Positions 1 to 9,183 of a stretch of DNA of 64,000 bases are shown piece after piece. Source of the DNA: Tetragonia tetragonoides (Eukaryota > Streptophyta > Magnoliopsida > Caryophyllales > Aizoaceae); NCBI GenBank assembly GCA_038025085.1, contig CM076144.1, positions 41,079,001 to 41,143,000 on the forward strand, in the 5' to 3' direction. Position numbers and translations under genes: made by a program. Position 1 is the first letter of the stretch; every line of letters starts with the position of its first letter. The notes under the pieces are model-generated. The model was not told the origin of the DNA. It was given only the letters and a program-made list of their open reading frames with translations, and did no database searches.

Positions 1-907
1 AAAAAAAAAAAACTAGCTTAATAATAATAATAATCAACAACACAACAACAGTAGTAAAGAATTGAAAAAAAAAAACTAGCTTTAGATTAGCGAACACGTG
101 GAATGGCCCCCACACAAATAGGTCCTAGGTACGTGGCTCTCTTCAAGTCATATGTATGCCCTAGGGTAGTGATTGGTATTTGGTAAGGATAATAACGAGT
201 CAGATTTAAATAGGATTCACCAGAATCCAATTTAAATCCACCTCTTTTCAAACTTAGAGTTTATGAGCAAATTCGAATCCGGATTTTGATTTGTATAATC
301 GGATTCAAAAAATATTCTATTATTGGATTCAAATCGAAAATTTTCTTGAAACCGGGTCAAGACTTGATCGTATTGGATTATATTGCATTGGATGTATAGA
401 ATCATTATGGGAATTTTATTACCTTATTTTGTTCTAATTTATATTTACTTATTAATCAAGTATTGTCGACACGGATCACACTCTGGTGAAATCGGAGTCG
501 AATCTTACTTAGAGGATCTCTCGTAAAACAACCGGCTCTGAATCAATAAAACTTCCAGAAATGTTGGAGTTGGAAGACATGCTTACTTCCAGAAATGTTG
601 GAGTTGGAAGACATGCTTACATGCATGCTTCATTAGTTAACATCGTAGACTTCGGGCTTTACACCAACCCCAAGTAAAAGTACTCGATCCATAGGTCATA
701 TGGGTAGTTATATATCAGTAAGGATTTTATGTACCACTTTGTGTGCCATTTTTTTATTTGATTCCTTTAATTTACACATTTGATATATCAATTTTTAAAT
801 TTATTTTACTATTAAACTGGGATGTATATATGACAAAATCATGAACGACCTGGATATAATTGGGACATTGAGTGGTACATAGAATGGGATAGAGGATTCC
901 TATTAGT
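1..907. other. AT-rich intergenic DNA
   Basis: I see no coding sequence here. Apart from the 34-bp tandem duplication listed separately, it is low-complexity AT-rich sequence with short AAT repeats at the left edge. Confidence 0.6.
551..618. repeat. 34-bp perfect tandem duplication (2 copies)
   Basis: The unit beginning ACTTCCAGAAATGTTGG occurs at 551-584 and again, identical, at 585-618. This looks like a recent local duplication with no evident function. Confidence 0.9.
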
Positions 908-909
908 TA

Positions 910-1165
910 CTTCCTCCGTCCCATGAAAATATTCACACTAGTTTTTTCACGGTCTGCAAGGTACTACTTTGCCCGCAAATAATTACAATTATATGAGTAT
1001 ATACATTATAAAATTATGATTTCTCGAAAGTGCTATTTTGAAAATGAATCCAACAAAAGTATTTTCACATTATAAATCTTTATACCTTTTGACATATTTA
1101 TGGTCAAAGTTTTTAAAGTTTGACCTTAAAAAAATTACTATAAATATTTTCCTGGACGGAAGAAG
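910..1165. mobile_element. Stowaway-type MITE (Tc1/mariner)
   Basis: The left end reads CTTCCTCCGTCCCATGAAAA and the reverse complement of the right end reads CTTCTTCCGTCCAGGAAAAT. The ends are flanked by TA at 908-909 and 1166-1167, the dinucleotide target typical of mariner elements. At 256 bp with no coding capacity it is a non-autonomous MITE. Confidence 0.85.
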
Positions 1166-1589
1166 TATATATTATTATACGCTAAGCAATGAGCCTGAAT
1201 CGATATAGTGATTGAAATTCTCTTTACATTCGGATTAATTCAAGAATCCTGTTGTACGTAGCTCAGATTCAAACCTGCATGGCTGCATATATAGTAATGA
1301 TTTCTTAACACATATAAACCAATGACCACACGAACAATAATGACTATGCAGTAAAATGCACCACCTATACTCAAGAAAAATAAGGCAAGTATTTTCCTAG
1401 TCAAAATGTTGGGTTTATGGTTTGCAAGGTTTGTTATTGCTTGGTGTGTGTGCATTCTTGACCACCTTATTGCGTGTGGTTGATTGATCATTGTAGCTTA
1501 CATAATACTCTACATACATTGGTTATTGGTGTTTTAAGATTCATGGAAGAAATTCTGGTAATAAGCTTTCTGCATTTAATTATAAGGAC

Positions 1590-1785
1590 TTCAAATCTCT
1601 TTTCTTCGTCTCCATGTTGAATTACTCCGTTCCGTTCCGTTCCAATCCGTTTCGTCTGTCCCGTTTCACGTCCTTTCGTTCCGCATTCTGTACTTCAGTT
1701 TGTCTCACATTTTGTTTCCTTATTTGACGCCATTTTTCTTTGTCCATTCACCGTCCCACACCATTCCGTTGAAAAGAACAAGGTC
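1590..1785 (-). mobile_element. Degenerate Harbinger-type MITE, GGAAC-rich family, copy 1
   Basis: In reverse complement this stretch aligns by eye with the intact copy at 63446-63652. Shared features are the end CATTCCGTTGAAAAGAACA, the block CATTCTGTACTTCA followed by TTTGTCTCACATTTT, and runs of the pentamer CCGTT. The termini are eroded and the left boundary is approximate. Confidence 0.65.
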
Positions 1786-2017
1786 ATTAAGAACATTATT
1801 TGAAAACACTATTATTAGCTATTTAATTTGAGAGAACAATATGAAAACACCATGTGAAAACAATAATAAGAGAGTGACATATAACACTACGATGTAAGGG
1901 GAAGGAAGGCCTACAACGTACGTAGCCAACTAGAATGTCGATGTGTTGTAATTGTATAACCGTTTTTCAACATAAATGGCGATATGGCGTACGCAAAGCC
2001 TAAAGTTTGAACACTAA

Positions 2018-2324
2018 GGTGGTGTTTGGCCTAGATTGTGAGGAAATCCTACTTTTCTCCCTATTTTTCCTCACAAACCACCCCCTCCACCTTCTCCCCA
2101 CCCCCATTTTCAGCTTCTAAGAAGCTCAAAATACCTATTGGGAGGCCCAGAAGTAGAAGCTCCAATTTGTTACTTCTACTTTTGGGGCTTCTAGGGGGCC
2201 CGAGGGGGTGTTTTGAGCTTTTTGGAAGTTGAAATTGAGAGTAAGGAAGAGGTGGAGAGGGTGGTTTGTAAGGAAAAATAGGGAGAAAAGAAGAAGCTAC
2301 CTACAAGCTAGGCCAAACATGCTC
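2018..2324. mobile_element. Tourist-like foldback MITE
   Basis: The termini are inverted copies around TGTTTGGCCTAG (2024-2035 and the complement near 2308-2319). The next roughly 80 bp inside are also inverted: pyrimidine-rich TTTTCTCCCTATTTTTCC on the left and its purine complement at 2274-2290. TAA trinucleotides at 2015-2017 and 2325-2327 fit the 3-bp target duplication of PIF/Harbinger elements. It is 307 bp and non-coding. Confidence 0.7.
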
Positions 2325-2327
2325 TAA

Positions 2328-3469
2328 GTTAATGATCCATTTGACATTTTTCCTACCTAGATAAACATATAGATCCAATTAAATAGAAATAAGGGAAAAT
2401 GAGGAGTATCGTTTTTTTTTTTTGGTTCAGAGTGAGTCATAAAAGGTGGATGAAGACATAACTTAAACCCATGTCTTTAGTATTACGTACAAGAACCTTG
2501 TCAGGAGTGCAAACATACTAATACTAAGGCTCTGGTCTTTTCAACAAAATGATGCAGGATGATTATGCATCATATTCAATTGGATAGTGTAAATGAAGCC
2601 TCACGATGAAGCTGCACAGTGACAGATCTATCTAATTTTATTATTGATGTCCATTTATATTATAGTCGTCACTGTCTCTTATTTACGGTCTCCTCCTAGT
2701 ATTTTATGATAATTTCAACCTAAATTTTGATAATTTGTAAAGAGATGTTTTTACATATCGGTATCTATGGTCACCGATCTCTCTCCACACTAAATCTGCG
2801 CGTAAGAATGCACATAACATTCTCATTCCGATATTTTCAAGGCTTTTTTTATTTTTATTTTTTATAATTATAGTACTAGTTCCTGTGAATGTTCTTGCGA
2901 ATACTTTCACTTTCCCAACCTAGAAATATTTGCATGTATTAATTATTGGTTCAACTTAAAAGAAAGTAACTTCTTTGACATAAAAAGGTTGGTACAAAAA
3001 AAGGAGGGTAAGGTTAGTTTGAGTGGGAAGGAGACGTTTCCTAGTTCTCTTCCTTTTCAGCTGTCTGCATCTTATAGCAAAATGCTTACACAGACTAAAA
3101 ACTTACTACAATAATATCTTCTTCTTTTGTATGTTTTTAACAACAGATCATACAAGGATGTCTCTTTCTTTCTCTCACCTCGCTGTCAACATTTTATCGA
3201 TGCTCATTCAATTTTAAAGCTTTCTTGATCTATTTATGTCAACCGATATTGATAGGACAGTCAAATCATCACTCAAGTTCTCTCTATCCCTTTTTGTTTC
3301 TGATTCTTTCCCATGTATGTACTCATTAACACAAAGTAACATTAATGTATACGAATGCAGGGTATGCATTTATAAAAGTAAACTAAAGTTCTAATCTTGT
3401 CATTAAGATATGAAATGCAAGCAAAATATTGATCTGTAAATTTTCTACCACTTAGACCATGCATGTTGT
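2328..3469. other. Intergenic DNA without a recognisable gene
   Basis: Two short open frames exist here, but neither has a recognisable motif or codon bias, and AT-rich runs dominate. I see no promoter, RNA gene or intact transposon end. Confidence 0.5.
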
Positions 3470-3600
3470 GTAAGACGGTGAGTAACATAACGGAATGGAT
3501 TGAAACGAAACGATACGCCGCGGATAATGAAATAAAATGTGAGATAAAAAGAAGTAAACAGCGGAGTACAGATTAGAACGGAATAAAACAGAATAGAATA
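3470..3600 (+). mobile_element. Harbinger-type MITE, GGAAC-rich family, copy 2, left half (split by element A)
   Basis: The sequence from AACGGAATGGATTGAAACG through GCGGATAATGAAATAAAATG to the pentamer-rich end aligns with the MITE at 63446-63652. Its right end (ACGACGAAAAGAACAACACC) resumes at 6346-6385, just after the LTR element. The LTR element therefore inserted into this MITE. Confidence 0.65.
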
Positions 3601-4258
3601 TGTTGAGGTAACGCCCCAAATACCAAATAATATTTAGTTGTGTTTTATTTTAGTTTTGTAAAGAAATAAAATAAAACAAAAGAAAAAAAAGAAAAGAAAA
3701 AAAAAGAAAAGAAAACAAAAACAAAAAAGAAGAGGAATTTTAGTTGATATGGGAAACTGCTAATCAAAAGCCTTGATTGATTATAAAAGAACCATCAGAG
3801 GCTTATGCAAAACGGTAGAAGCAGAGCACAGCCGAACAAAAAGAAAGGAAGAGAGCCAGTGAGTGAGAGACAAACAAAGAGGTTTGTTCCAGTTCACGGT
3901 TAATTCGGTTTGTTTGGGTGAAGATAATCGGAGTATTCGGATCGGTCATCGACAGGTATTTTGTGGGTGTATCTTTGGTTTTGTGAGAGTACCAAATTGA
4001 GTTAGGGTTTGTCAATTTGTGCTAGTACCAAAGATAGATTGTCTACTTGTTGTTTGATCTTGTGATTGTTACCGATTGTACTCTTGATTATTATAGTGGA
4101 TTATTGTTTAGTGCGTGGAGATCCGCACCGTGGTTTTTCCCCTAATTGAGAGGGGTTTTCCACGTAAAATTGTTTGTGTTGTTTTTGGGTTCTTGCACTT
4201 TATTTTTCCGATTATCTGTTGTTGTGATTGTGGGTAAATACCGTAGTTTTCCCCAACA
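3601..4258 (+). repeat. 5' LTR of element A
   Basis: This LTR is 658 bp, starting TGTTGAGGTAACGCCCC and ending CCCCAACA. A likely TATA box, TATAAAA, lies at 3782-3788 inside a U3 block (about 3681-3857) that is not shared with element B. The R/U5 part is nearly identical to that of element B. Confidence 0.93.
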
Positions 4259-4259
4259 G

Positions 4260-4271
4260 TGGTATCAGAGC
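4260..4271 (+). other. Primer-binding site of element A (tRNA-iMet)
   Basis: TGGTATCAGAGC follows the LTR end by one base. It is the usual Copia PBS, complementary to the 3' end of initiator methionine tRNA. Confidence 0.92.
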
Positions 4272-4342
4272 TTTTGGTTGTAGGATCGGTGGTGGGAAAA
4301 TTACTGTATTTGTTGAAGGAGGAATTATTTTGTGCAAGTAAC

Positions 4343-5692
4343 ATGTCTGGTAGTATGCCCAAATATGATATTCCTTTGTTTGATGGTAAAATTAATTTTA
4401 CTGTGTGGAAGAGTACGGTTGAGGATTTGTTGGTTCAACAAAATTTAGATGAGGCTTTAGATGAGACAAAGCCTAGTGGGGTGACCGATGCCCAATGGAC
4501 ATCGAAGAAGAAGAAAGCTGTCAGTACTATTAGATTAGCTATGGCTCCGGAGATCAAGTATAATTACTTGACTGAGACAGATCCAAAGAAGTTGTTGGAT
4601 AAGCTCCAGAGTGTATATGCATCAAAGTCACTGACTAACAAGCTTTGTTTGAGATATGAGTTGTACCAGCTAAAGATGGAGCAAGGTACAGCGTTGCAGG
4701 ACCACATTAATAACTTTAACCAGCTAGTATGTCAGTTGAGAAATGCAGATGAGAAGATCTCTGATCAAGAGGAGGCATTGTTATTGTTGGCTTCACTACC
4801 TAAGTCCTACAGGCCAATTGTGCAGACATTACTTGTAGGGAGGACAGAGATTACACTAGATGAAGCAATGACAGTGTTGAGAGAGAATGATCGGATGATG
4901 TTGCAGGTTGATGGTATCTCTTCAAGTGATGGAGGAGATAGAGTACTAGCTGCGGAGGTGTCCGAAAGAGGGAGGAATCATGATAGAAGAGGTGGTGGCC
5001 CGAGAAGTAGATCGAAGTCGCGCGCGAGAGACTTTAGTAACGTGGAGTGTTACTATTGTGGTGAGAAGGGTCATATTCAGAGTCGTTGCCCAAAGATGAG
5101 AGATGATTTGAAAAGTTTCAAGCAGCTGCAAGAGAAGATGGGTAAGACCAAAATTGATGATGATAGCGGTTCCTCTAATGTGGCTATGTCTTGTGATGGT
5201 AATAAAGAGTTGTTCTTGGCTAGTAACAATGAGGGGAAGGAAAGCCAAGAGAGTTGGGTGTTGGACTCCGGCGCTTCAGTTCATATTTGTAGAGACCATG
5301 CTATGTTTGATACTTTGTGCCAAGATGGTGAGTATGGTGACATTAACATGGGGAGTGGTAAGTTGAAGACCAAAGGGATGGGAAGCATCCGCATTGAGCT
5401 CCATGGTGGTGTGACTAGAACCTTTCACAATGTGAGATATGTACCCGATGCTCGTGTTAACGTGATTTCGTTGGGTGAGTTGACATCGCAAGGATGTAGA
5501 TACATTGGTACGGGAAGGTGGTGCAAAGTGTATCGTGGTGCTACTTTGATTGTGCAAGGAAAGAAGGCGGAGAACAACTTGTGTTATGTTGAGGGTCATT
5601 GCATAGGGAGGAGCAAGACCGTGAAGAAAAAGGTCCGTTTCTCGGACAAGGTGGAAGTATTTGGTGATTTGGGTCGAGGGAGGATTTGTTGA
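4343..5692 (+). CDS. Gag-protease polyprotein of element A
   Basis: This intact 449-residue frame starts at the first in-frame ATG after the PBS. The frame is open upstream to 4259, but only through a GTG. The N-terminal half (about residues 10-165) has the look of the Copia gag domain (UBN2 family), beginning IPLFDGKINFTVWKSTVEDL. A basic linker is followed by a CCHC zinc knuckle, CYYCGEKGHIQSRC (residues 236-249), which binds RNA. The retroviral-type aspartic protease active site DSGAS is at residues 308-312, and the frame ends at the start of the GAG-pre-integrase region. Pol is cleanly absent. The TGA stop (5690-5692) lies inside the first bases of the 3' LTR. Expected role: virus-like particle formation and maturation for this element and perhaps for related ones. 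Confidence 0.88.
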   Translation: MSGSMPKYDIPLFDGKINFTVWKSTVEDLLVQQNLDEALDETKPSGVTDAQWTSKKKKAVSTIRLAMAPEIKYNYLTETDPKKLLDKLQSVYASKSLTNKLCLRYELYQLKMEQGTALQDHINNFNQLVCQLRNADEKISDQEEALLLLASLPKSYRPIVQTLLVGRTEITLDEAMTVLRENDRMMLQVDGISSSDGGDRVLAAEVSERGRNHDRRGGGPRSRSKSRARDFSNVECYYCGEKGHIQSRCPKMRDDLKSFKQLQEKMGKTKIDDDSGSSNVAMSCDGNKELFLASNNEGKESQESWVLDSGASVHICRDHAMFDTLCQDGEYGDINMGSGKLKTKGMGSIRIELHGGVTRTFHNVRYVPDARVNVISLGELTSQGCRYIGTGRWCKVYRGATLIVQGKKAENNLCYVEGHCIGRSKTVKKKVRFSDKVEVFGDLGRGRIC

Positions 5693-6345
5693 GGTAACGC
5701 CCCAAATACCAAATAATATTTAGTTGTGTTTTATTTTAGTTTTGTAAAGAAATAAAATAAAACAAAAGAAAAAAAAGAAAAGAAAAAAAAAAGAAAAGAA
5801 AACAAAAACAAAAAAGAAGAGGAATTTTAGTTGATATGGGAAACTGCTAATCAAAAGCCTTGATTGATTATAAAAGAACCATCAGAGGCTTATGCAAAAC
5901 GGTAGAAGCAGAGCACAGCCGAACAAAAAGAAAGGAAGAGAGCCAGTGAGTGAGAGACAAACAAAGAGGTTTGTTCCAGTTCACGGTTAATTCGGTTTGT
6001 TTGGGTGAAGATAATCGGAGTATTCGGATCGGTCATCGACAGGTATTTTGTGGGTGTATCTTTGGTTTTGTGAGAGTACCAAATTGAGTTAGGGTTTGTC
6101 AATTTGTGCTAGTACCAAAGATAGATTGTCTACTTGTTGTTTGATCTTGTGATTGTTACCGATTGTACTCTTGATTATTATAGTGGATTATTGTTTAGTG
6201 CGTGGAGATCCGCACCGTGGTTTTTCCCCTAATTGAGAGGGGTTTTCCACGTAAAATTGTTTGTGTTGTTTTTGGGTTCTTGCACTTTATTTTTCCGATT
6301 ATCTGTTGTTGTGATTGTGGGTAAATACCGTAGTTTTCCCCAATA
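5687..6345 (+). repeat. 3' LTR of element A
   Basis: This LTR is 659 bp and nearly identical to the 5' LTR. It ends CCCCAATA instead of CCCCAACA, so the terminal CA needed for integration has become TA, probably by a C-to-T change after insertion. Confidence 0.93.
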
Positions 6346-6390
6346 GAATACAACAAGATGACGACGAAAAGAACAACACCTTACGAAGAT

Positions 6391-6737
6391 GTAACCCTGC
6401 TATAGATCAAACTTTACTATCATTATTTATGTAGTTTGGAAATAACTTTTTCACATCACATGTAACATGCTTTCCTGATTCATCACTAGACCTTAAAACT
6501 TAACGAAATGTTATGTGCACTTGTTTCTATCGTTGTTTTATGTTAAAAAAGTAGAAAGATCGTTCTCACCAAAGACAATGATACAAAGATCTACCAGACT
6601 AGTTTCTAACCCATGTCTTAATGCAGTCTAAAGACTTATTGGGGCGTGTTTTTTTTTTTTTTCTATTTATTTTAAAATTAGTTCATTTCAGTTTAGTTTA
6701 GTAGAGTTCAATTAAACTTATCATTAAATTAGTAATC
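6391..6737. other. Intergenic DNA, left part of an AT-rich element split by retroposon copy 1
   Basis: From about 6639 (GGGGCGTGTTTTTTTTTTTT) the DNA is rich in GTTTAGTTTAG and AGTTCAAT motifs. These recur after the retroposon, which ends in AAAAAGAACACACTCTCA near 7373-7390. That suggests an AT-rich MITE (about 6638-7390) carrying the retroposon, but its termini are too degenerate to fix. Confidence 0.4.
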
Positions 6738-6749
6738 TACTTCTTTTCT

Positions 6750-7266
6750 TCTCCTCTCTCTAAAAACTATAATCCTATTTTTGTGATCTAGGGGCTTCCA
6801 TCAGCGAATCGCTGATGGTAAGCCCCAATCCTTCTAGTTTCTTCGTCTTGTTTAGTTTTTCAGTTTAGTTGTTGGGAATAAAATCAGTCTCTCCTCCCGT
6901 GAGAGTTAGTTTGTCCCAATTTTTGGGTATGACTGTCTCTCCTTTTGTGAGAGTACTGTTTATTTTCTATTTCGTTATTCATATGGCGGTACTTCAGATC
7001 ATCTTCTTCAAGAGGCTTTCTACGATGTCAGATTTGTACATTCAACAAAGGTATCGCGACAGGGCCCTCCGCGAAAAGGCTGTAATATGGAAAACAGCGA
7101 TTGAAAGGAGACCGTTCGGACTCGTCGAATCTACCATGCTAAATAGCTTTATTACTCGAATGTTATTTGATGTTTTAGAATTGCATCTTGTTGTTTTTGA
7201 TTTCGTTTGTGGATGCCGTATGGCTTATTATTATGAATGAATTTAATTTTTTCCTAAAAAAAAAAA
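6750..7266 (+). mobile_element. Hairpin-headed poly(A) retroposon (SINE-like), copy 1
   Basis: This 517-bp insertion ends in 11 A (7256-7266) and is flanked by the perfect 12-bp duplication TACTTCTTTTCT (6738-6749 and 7267-7278). These are marks of LINE-type target-primed insertion. A strong hairpin lies 41 bases from the 5' end (6791-6826). Two smaller hairpins, CTCTCC-loop-GTGAGAG, follow at about 6890-6906 and 6938-6954. The 3' end contains GATGCCGTATGGC and ATGAATGAAT before the tail, almost as in copy 2 (37098-37711). I see no convincing Pol III A/B boxes. The 123-codon open frame inside has no recognisable motif and is not shared with copy 2. Confidence 0.8.
6791..6826 (+). ncRNA. Conserved 5' hairpin of the retroposon, copy 1
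   Basis: The arms GGGGCTTCCATCAGCGA and TCGCTGATGGTAAGCCCC pair completely except for one bulged T. The equivalent stem in copy 2 (37132-37170) differs at four pairs, each changed on both sides. The structure therefore appears to be selected at RNA level. Confidence 0.7.
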
Positions 7267-7390
7267 TACTTCTTTTCTCACATTTTTACTATTCAAGGAT
7301 CGAGTTGAGTTTATTACTTCACTTTATTTCACTTTAGTGGAGTTCAATAATCTTATTCATTCCAATTCAACGAAAAAGAACACACTCTCA

Positions 7391-8060
7391 TGCAGGCCTT
7401 GAAAAAATGACATCAATGTAGAAGATATCAAATATCAAGGTAAATACTCTACAAAACGATGAGATAAGTTAATATATTACCTTCTCAATCTCACTCATTC
7501 TCCACCCTTTTTCCCCCATTTTCCACTGTAAGCTAAAGTGGAGATTTTGGAGTCTGACAAGGAGCAACTCTCTCTCTCTCTCTCTTTTTTCTCCACCTAA
7601 AAGTGATTTTATAATGTGCAGGTGGGTTTTTCTCTTTTGCATGATTATAAATTATCATGTTAAATTCATTTTCAAAGTGAGAATTCCCCAAAAGAAAAAG
7701 CCCAATTAATGGGATTTGTGCCTAACAGTAAAAATTCCCTACATTTCCAGCAGGAGCAGCAGATGATTGCGGAACACGTGCACCATCAGTGTACCAATCA
7801 CTCGTTGAAGCACAAGACTACTTAACGAGGAATGTTAGACCGAAGTGGTAATTATCTAGGTTGCATGGACACGGTGGTAATTATCTAGGTTGTATGGACA
7901 CGGACACGGACACGGACACAGACACGGACACGGACACGGACACAACACAAATACAGTAAAACGCTATACAAATGAGAAAAAAAGTCTAAAATTTTCCCTG
8001 GAAATGTTTAAAACCAAATTTGGGTGGATATATATGTATGAACCAACGACCATTTTAAAT
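7391..8060. other. Intergenic DNA with a hexamer minisatellite
   Basis: There is no gene here. It holds a (CT)n run at about 7569-7585 and the GGACAC repeat listed separately. Confidence 0.5.
7843..7944. repeat. Duplicated 31-bp block followed by (GGACAC)n minisatellite
   Basis: The block GTGGTAATTATCTAGGTTG plus TATGGACAC is present twice in tandem. It then runs into about eight near-perfect copies of GGACAC (7894-7944). The open frames across it encode only GHGHGH-type repeats and are not credible genes. Confidence 0.85.
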
Positions 8061-8061
8061 A

Positions 8062-8162
8062 CTCCCTCCGTCCTAAATTGTTTATCCACTTTGTTTTCCG
8101 TTGAGTTACATTATTGTGAGTCACAAATGCCAAAGAAGACAAATAATTTAGAACGGAAAGAG
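8062..8162. mobile_element. Short Stowaway-type MITE
   Basis: This 101-bp element starts CTCCCTCCGTCCTAAATTGT; its right end in reverse complement reads CTCTTTCCGTTCTAAATTAT. TA dinucleotides flank both sides (8060-8061 and 8163-8164). Confidence 0.85.
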
Positions 8163-8471
8163 TATTTTTTTTATATCCGTAGATTCTTTTAAATATCAAT
8201 TTTGTTGTAGGGATTCGGAATTCACTTAAAATACCAATTTAAAAATGAGACCATGCTTTCTCAATTGGTAAAATGCGAATGTATTCAAGCTCTAGTGATT
8301 ACTTGTTAGAAGAGTTATAATACAATGTGGATCAATACTATGTTACACCTCGGGTAAAAAAAGGAAACACATTTAAATAAAAAAAAGTGATAATTTACTC
8401 ACCTCCTCCACCAGGCCACTTTATAAGAGAACTACTCAAATTATATATATAATGCAATTTGTGTCCATATG

Positions 8472-8827
8472 TAGGGATGCAAATGAGACTAGTCGAGTAT
8501 TAATGTGGTCATGTTCGACTCGTTTATTAAACGGACATTATATTGGTGCTCGTACTTGGATCGTTTCTTATGCAACGAGTTTTAGTTAACTAAATTTTGA
8601 CCAATTCGTTTACAAGATGCTAGCGAGACTAACTTTTGAGACACTATAGCTTATGAAAATACAAAACGAGTCGAGTTGGGGAATATTCGTGCTCGGCTCG
8701 TTTAGTAAACGAGCCTTGAATTGGTGCTAAATAAACGAGCCTTGAATTGGTGCTTATAGTCGACTCGTTTATTATAGAGTGAGGTTTAAACCGAGTGTCA
8801 CAAGTGTATCGGTTCGTTTACACCCTA
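8472..8827. mobile_element. hAT-like MITE with AAACGAGC repeats
   Basis: The ends are TAGGGATGCAAATGAG and, in reverse complement of the right end, TAGGGTGTAAACGAACCG. The interior repeats palindromes such as CTCGTTTATTAAACG and the tandem block AAACGAGCCTTGAATTGGTG (twice near 8706-8752). No exact target duplication can be shown, so the class is tentative. Confidence 0.5.
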
Positions 8828-8999
8828 CCAAGATGAGAGCTTATATAAGTTATATTAGTATGGACTATGGAGTAATTATTTAACGTGATGACTATGCACC
8901 ACCATATAACTTTTGAAAGAAAACCAAGGTAACCCAATCATACAAACTGACACACGCACACCCAATCAGTTCTCCTGCTCTATCTATCCCTTTCATTTC

Positions 9000-9001
9000 T
9001 C

Positions 9002-9032
<31 letters not shown>

Positions 9033-9051
9033 CCACCCTCTCTCTCTCTCT
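9000..9051 (+). repeat. (CT)n tract in the probable BLH1 5' leader
   Basis: Nearly uninterrupted CT repeats lie 130-185 bp before the BLH1 start codon. CT-rich leaders are common in plant genes. Transcription probably starts nearby, but no clear TATA box fixes the site. Confidence 0.75.
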
Positions 9052-9119
9052 CCCCCTCACTTCCTCTCCAAACTCCCAGCTCTCCGATACAGTTGAAGAA
9101 AGAAAAAATAAATAAATTC

Positions 9120-9140
9120 ATGGGCAATTCCCTCCAATAA
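9120..9140 (+). promoter_or_regulatory. Short uORF upstream of BLH1
   Basis: ATG GGC AAT TCC CTC CAA TAA encodes a six-residue peptide ending 43 bases before the BLH1 ATG at 9184. If it is in the mature leader it could reduce translation of the main frame. Confidence 0.5.
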
Positions 9141-9183
9141 TCCACAATTAACAATTCAGAAAACTTATCAGATCATCACACTT

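Larger units (their letters stand above)
3601..6345 (+). mobile_element. Gag-only Copia-type LTR retrotransposon (TR-GAG-like), element A
   Basis: This is a complete 2745-bp element flanked by the 5-bp duplication GAATA (3596-3600 and 6346-6350). The order is: 5' LTR, PBS matching initiator Met-tRNA, one gag-protease reading frame, a purine tract at about 5670-5686, 3' LTR. There is no integrase, reverse transcriptase or RNase H, so mobility must depend on an autonomous relative. By eye the LTRs differ by one A in a homopolymer-rich tract and by the last-but-one base, so insertion was very recent. The architecture fits the published TR-GAG class of non-autonomous LTR elements. Confidence 0.92.

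Noticed and set aside
3803..4015. A 70-codon minus-strand frame in the LTR of element A, repeated exactly at 5890-6102
   Set aside because: It is identical only because the LTRs are identical. It is antisense to U3/R, has no domain, and is replaced by a different frame in element B.
4260..4271. tRNA-like TGGTATCAGAGC read as part of a tRNA gene
   Set aside because: It is the primer-binding site after the LTR; there is no tRNA cloverleaf around it. The same holds at 18394 and 40211.
4259..4342. N-terminal extension of the element A gag frame
   Set aside because: It begins at GTG inside the PBS region. The first ATG is at 4343, so the extension is just open sequence.
7890..8192. His/Gly-repeat protein on the plus strand
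   Set aside because: The start is translated (GGACAC)n minisatellite and the rest runs through a Stowaway MITE.
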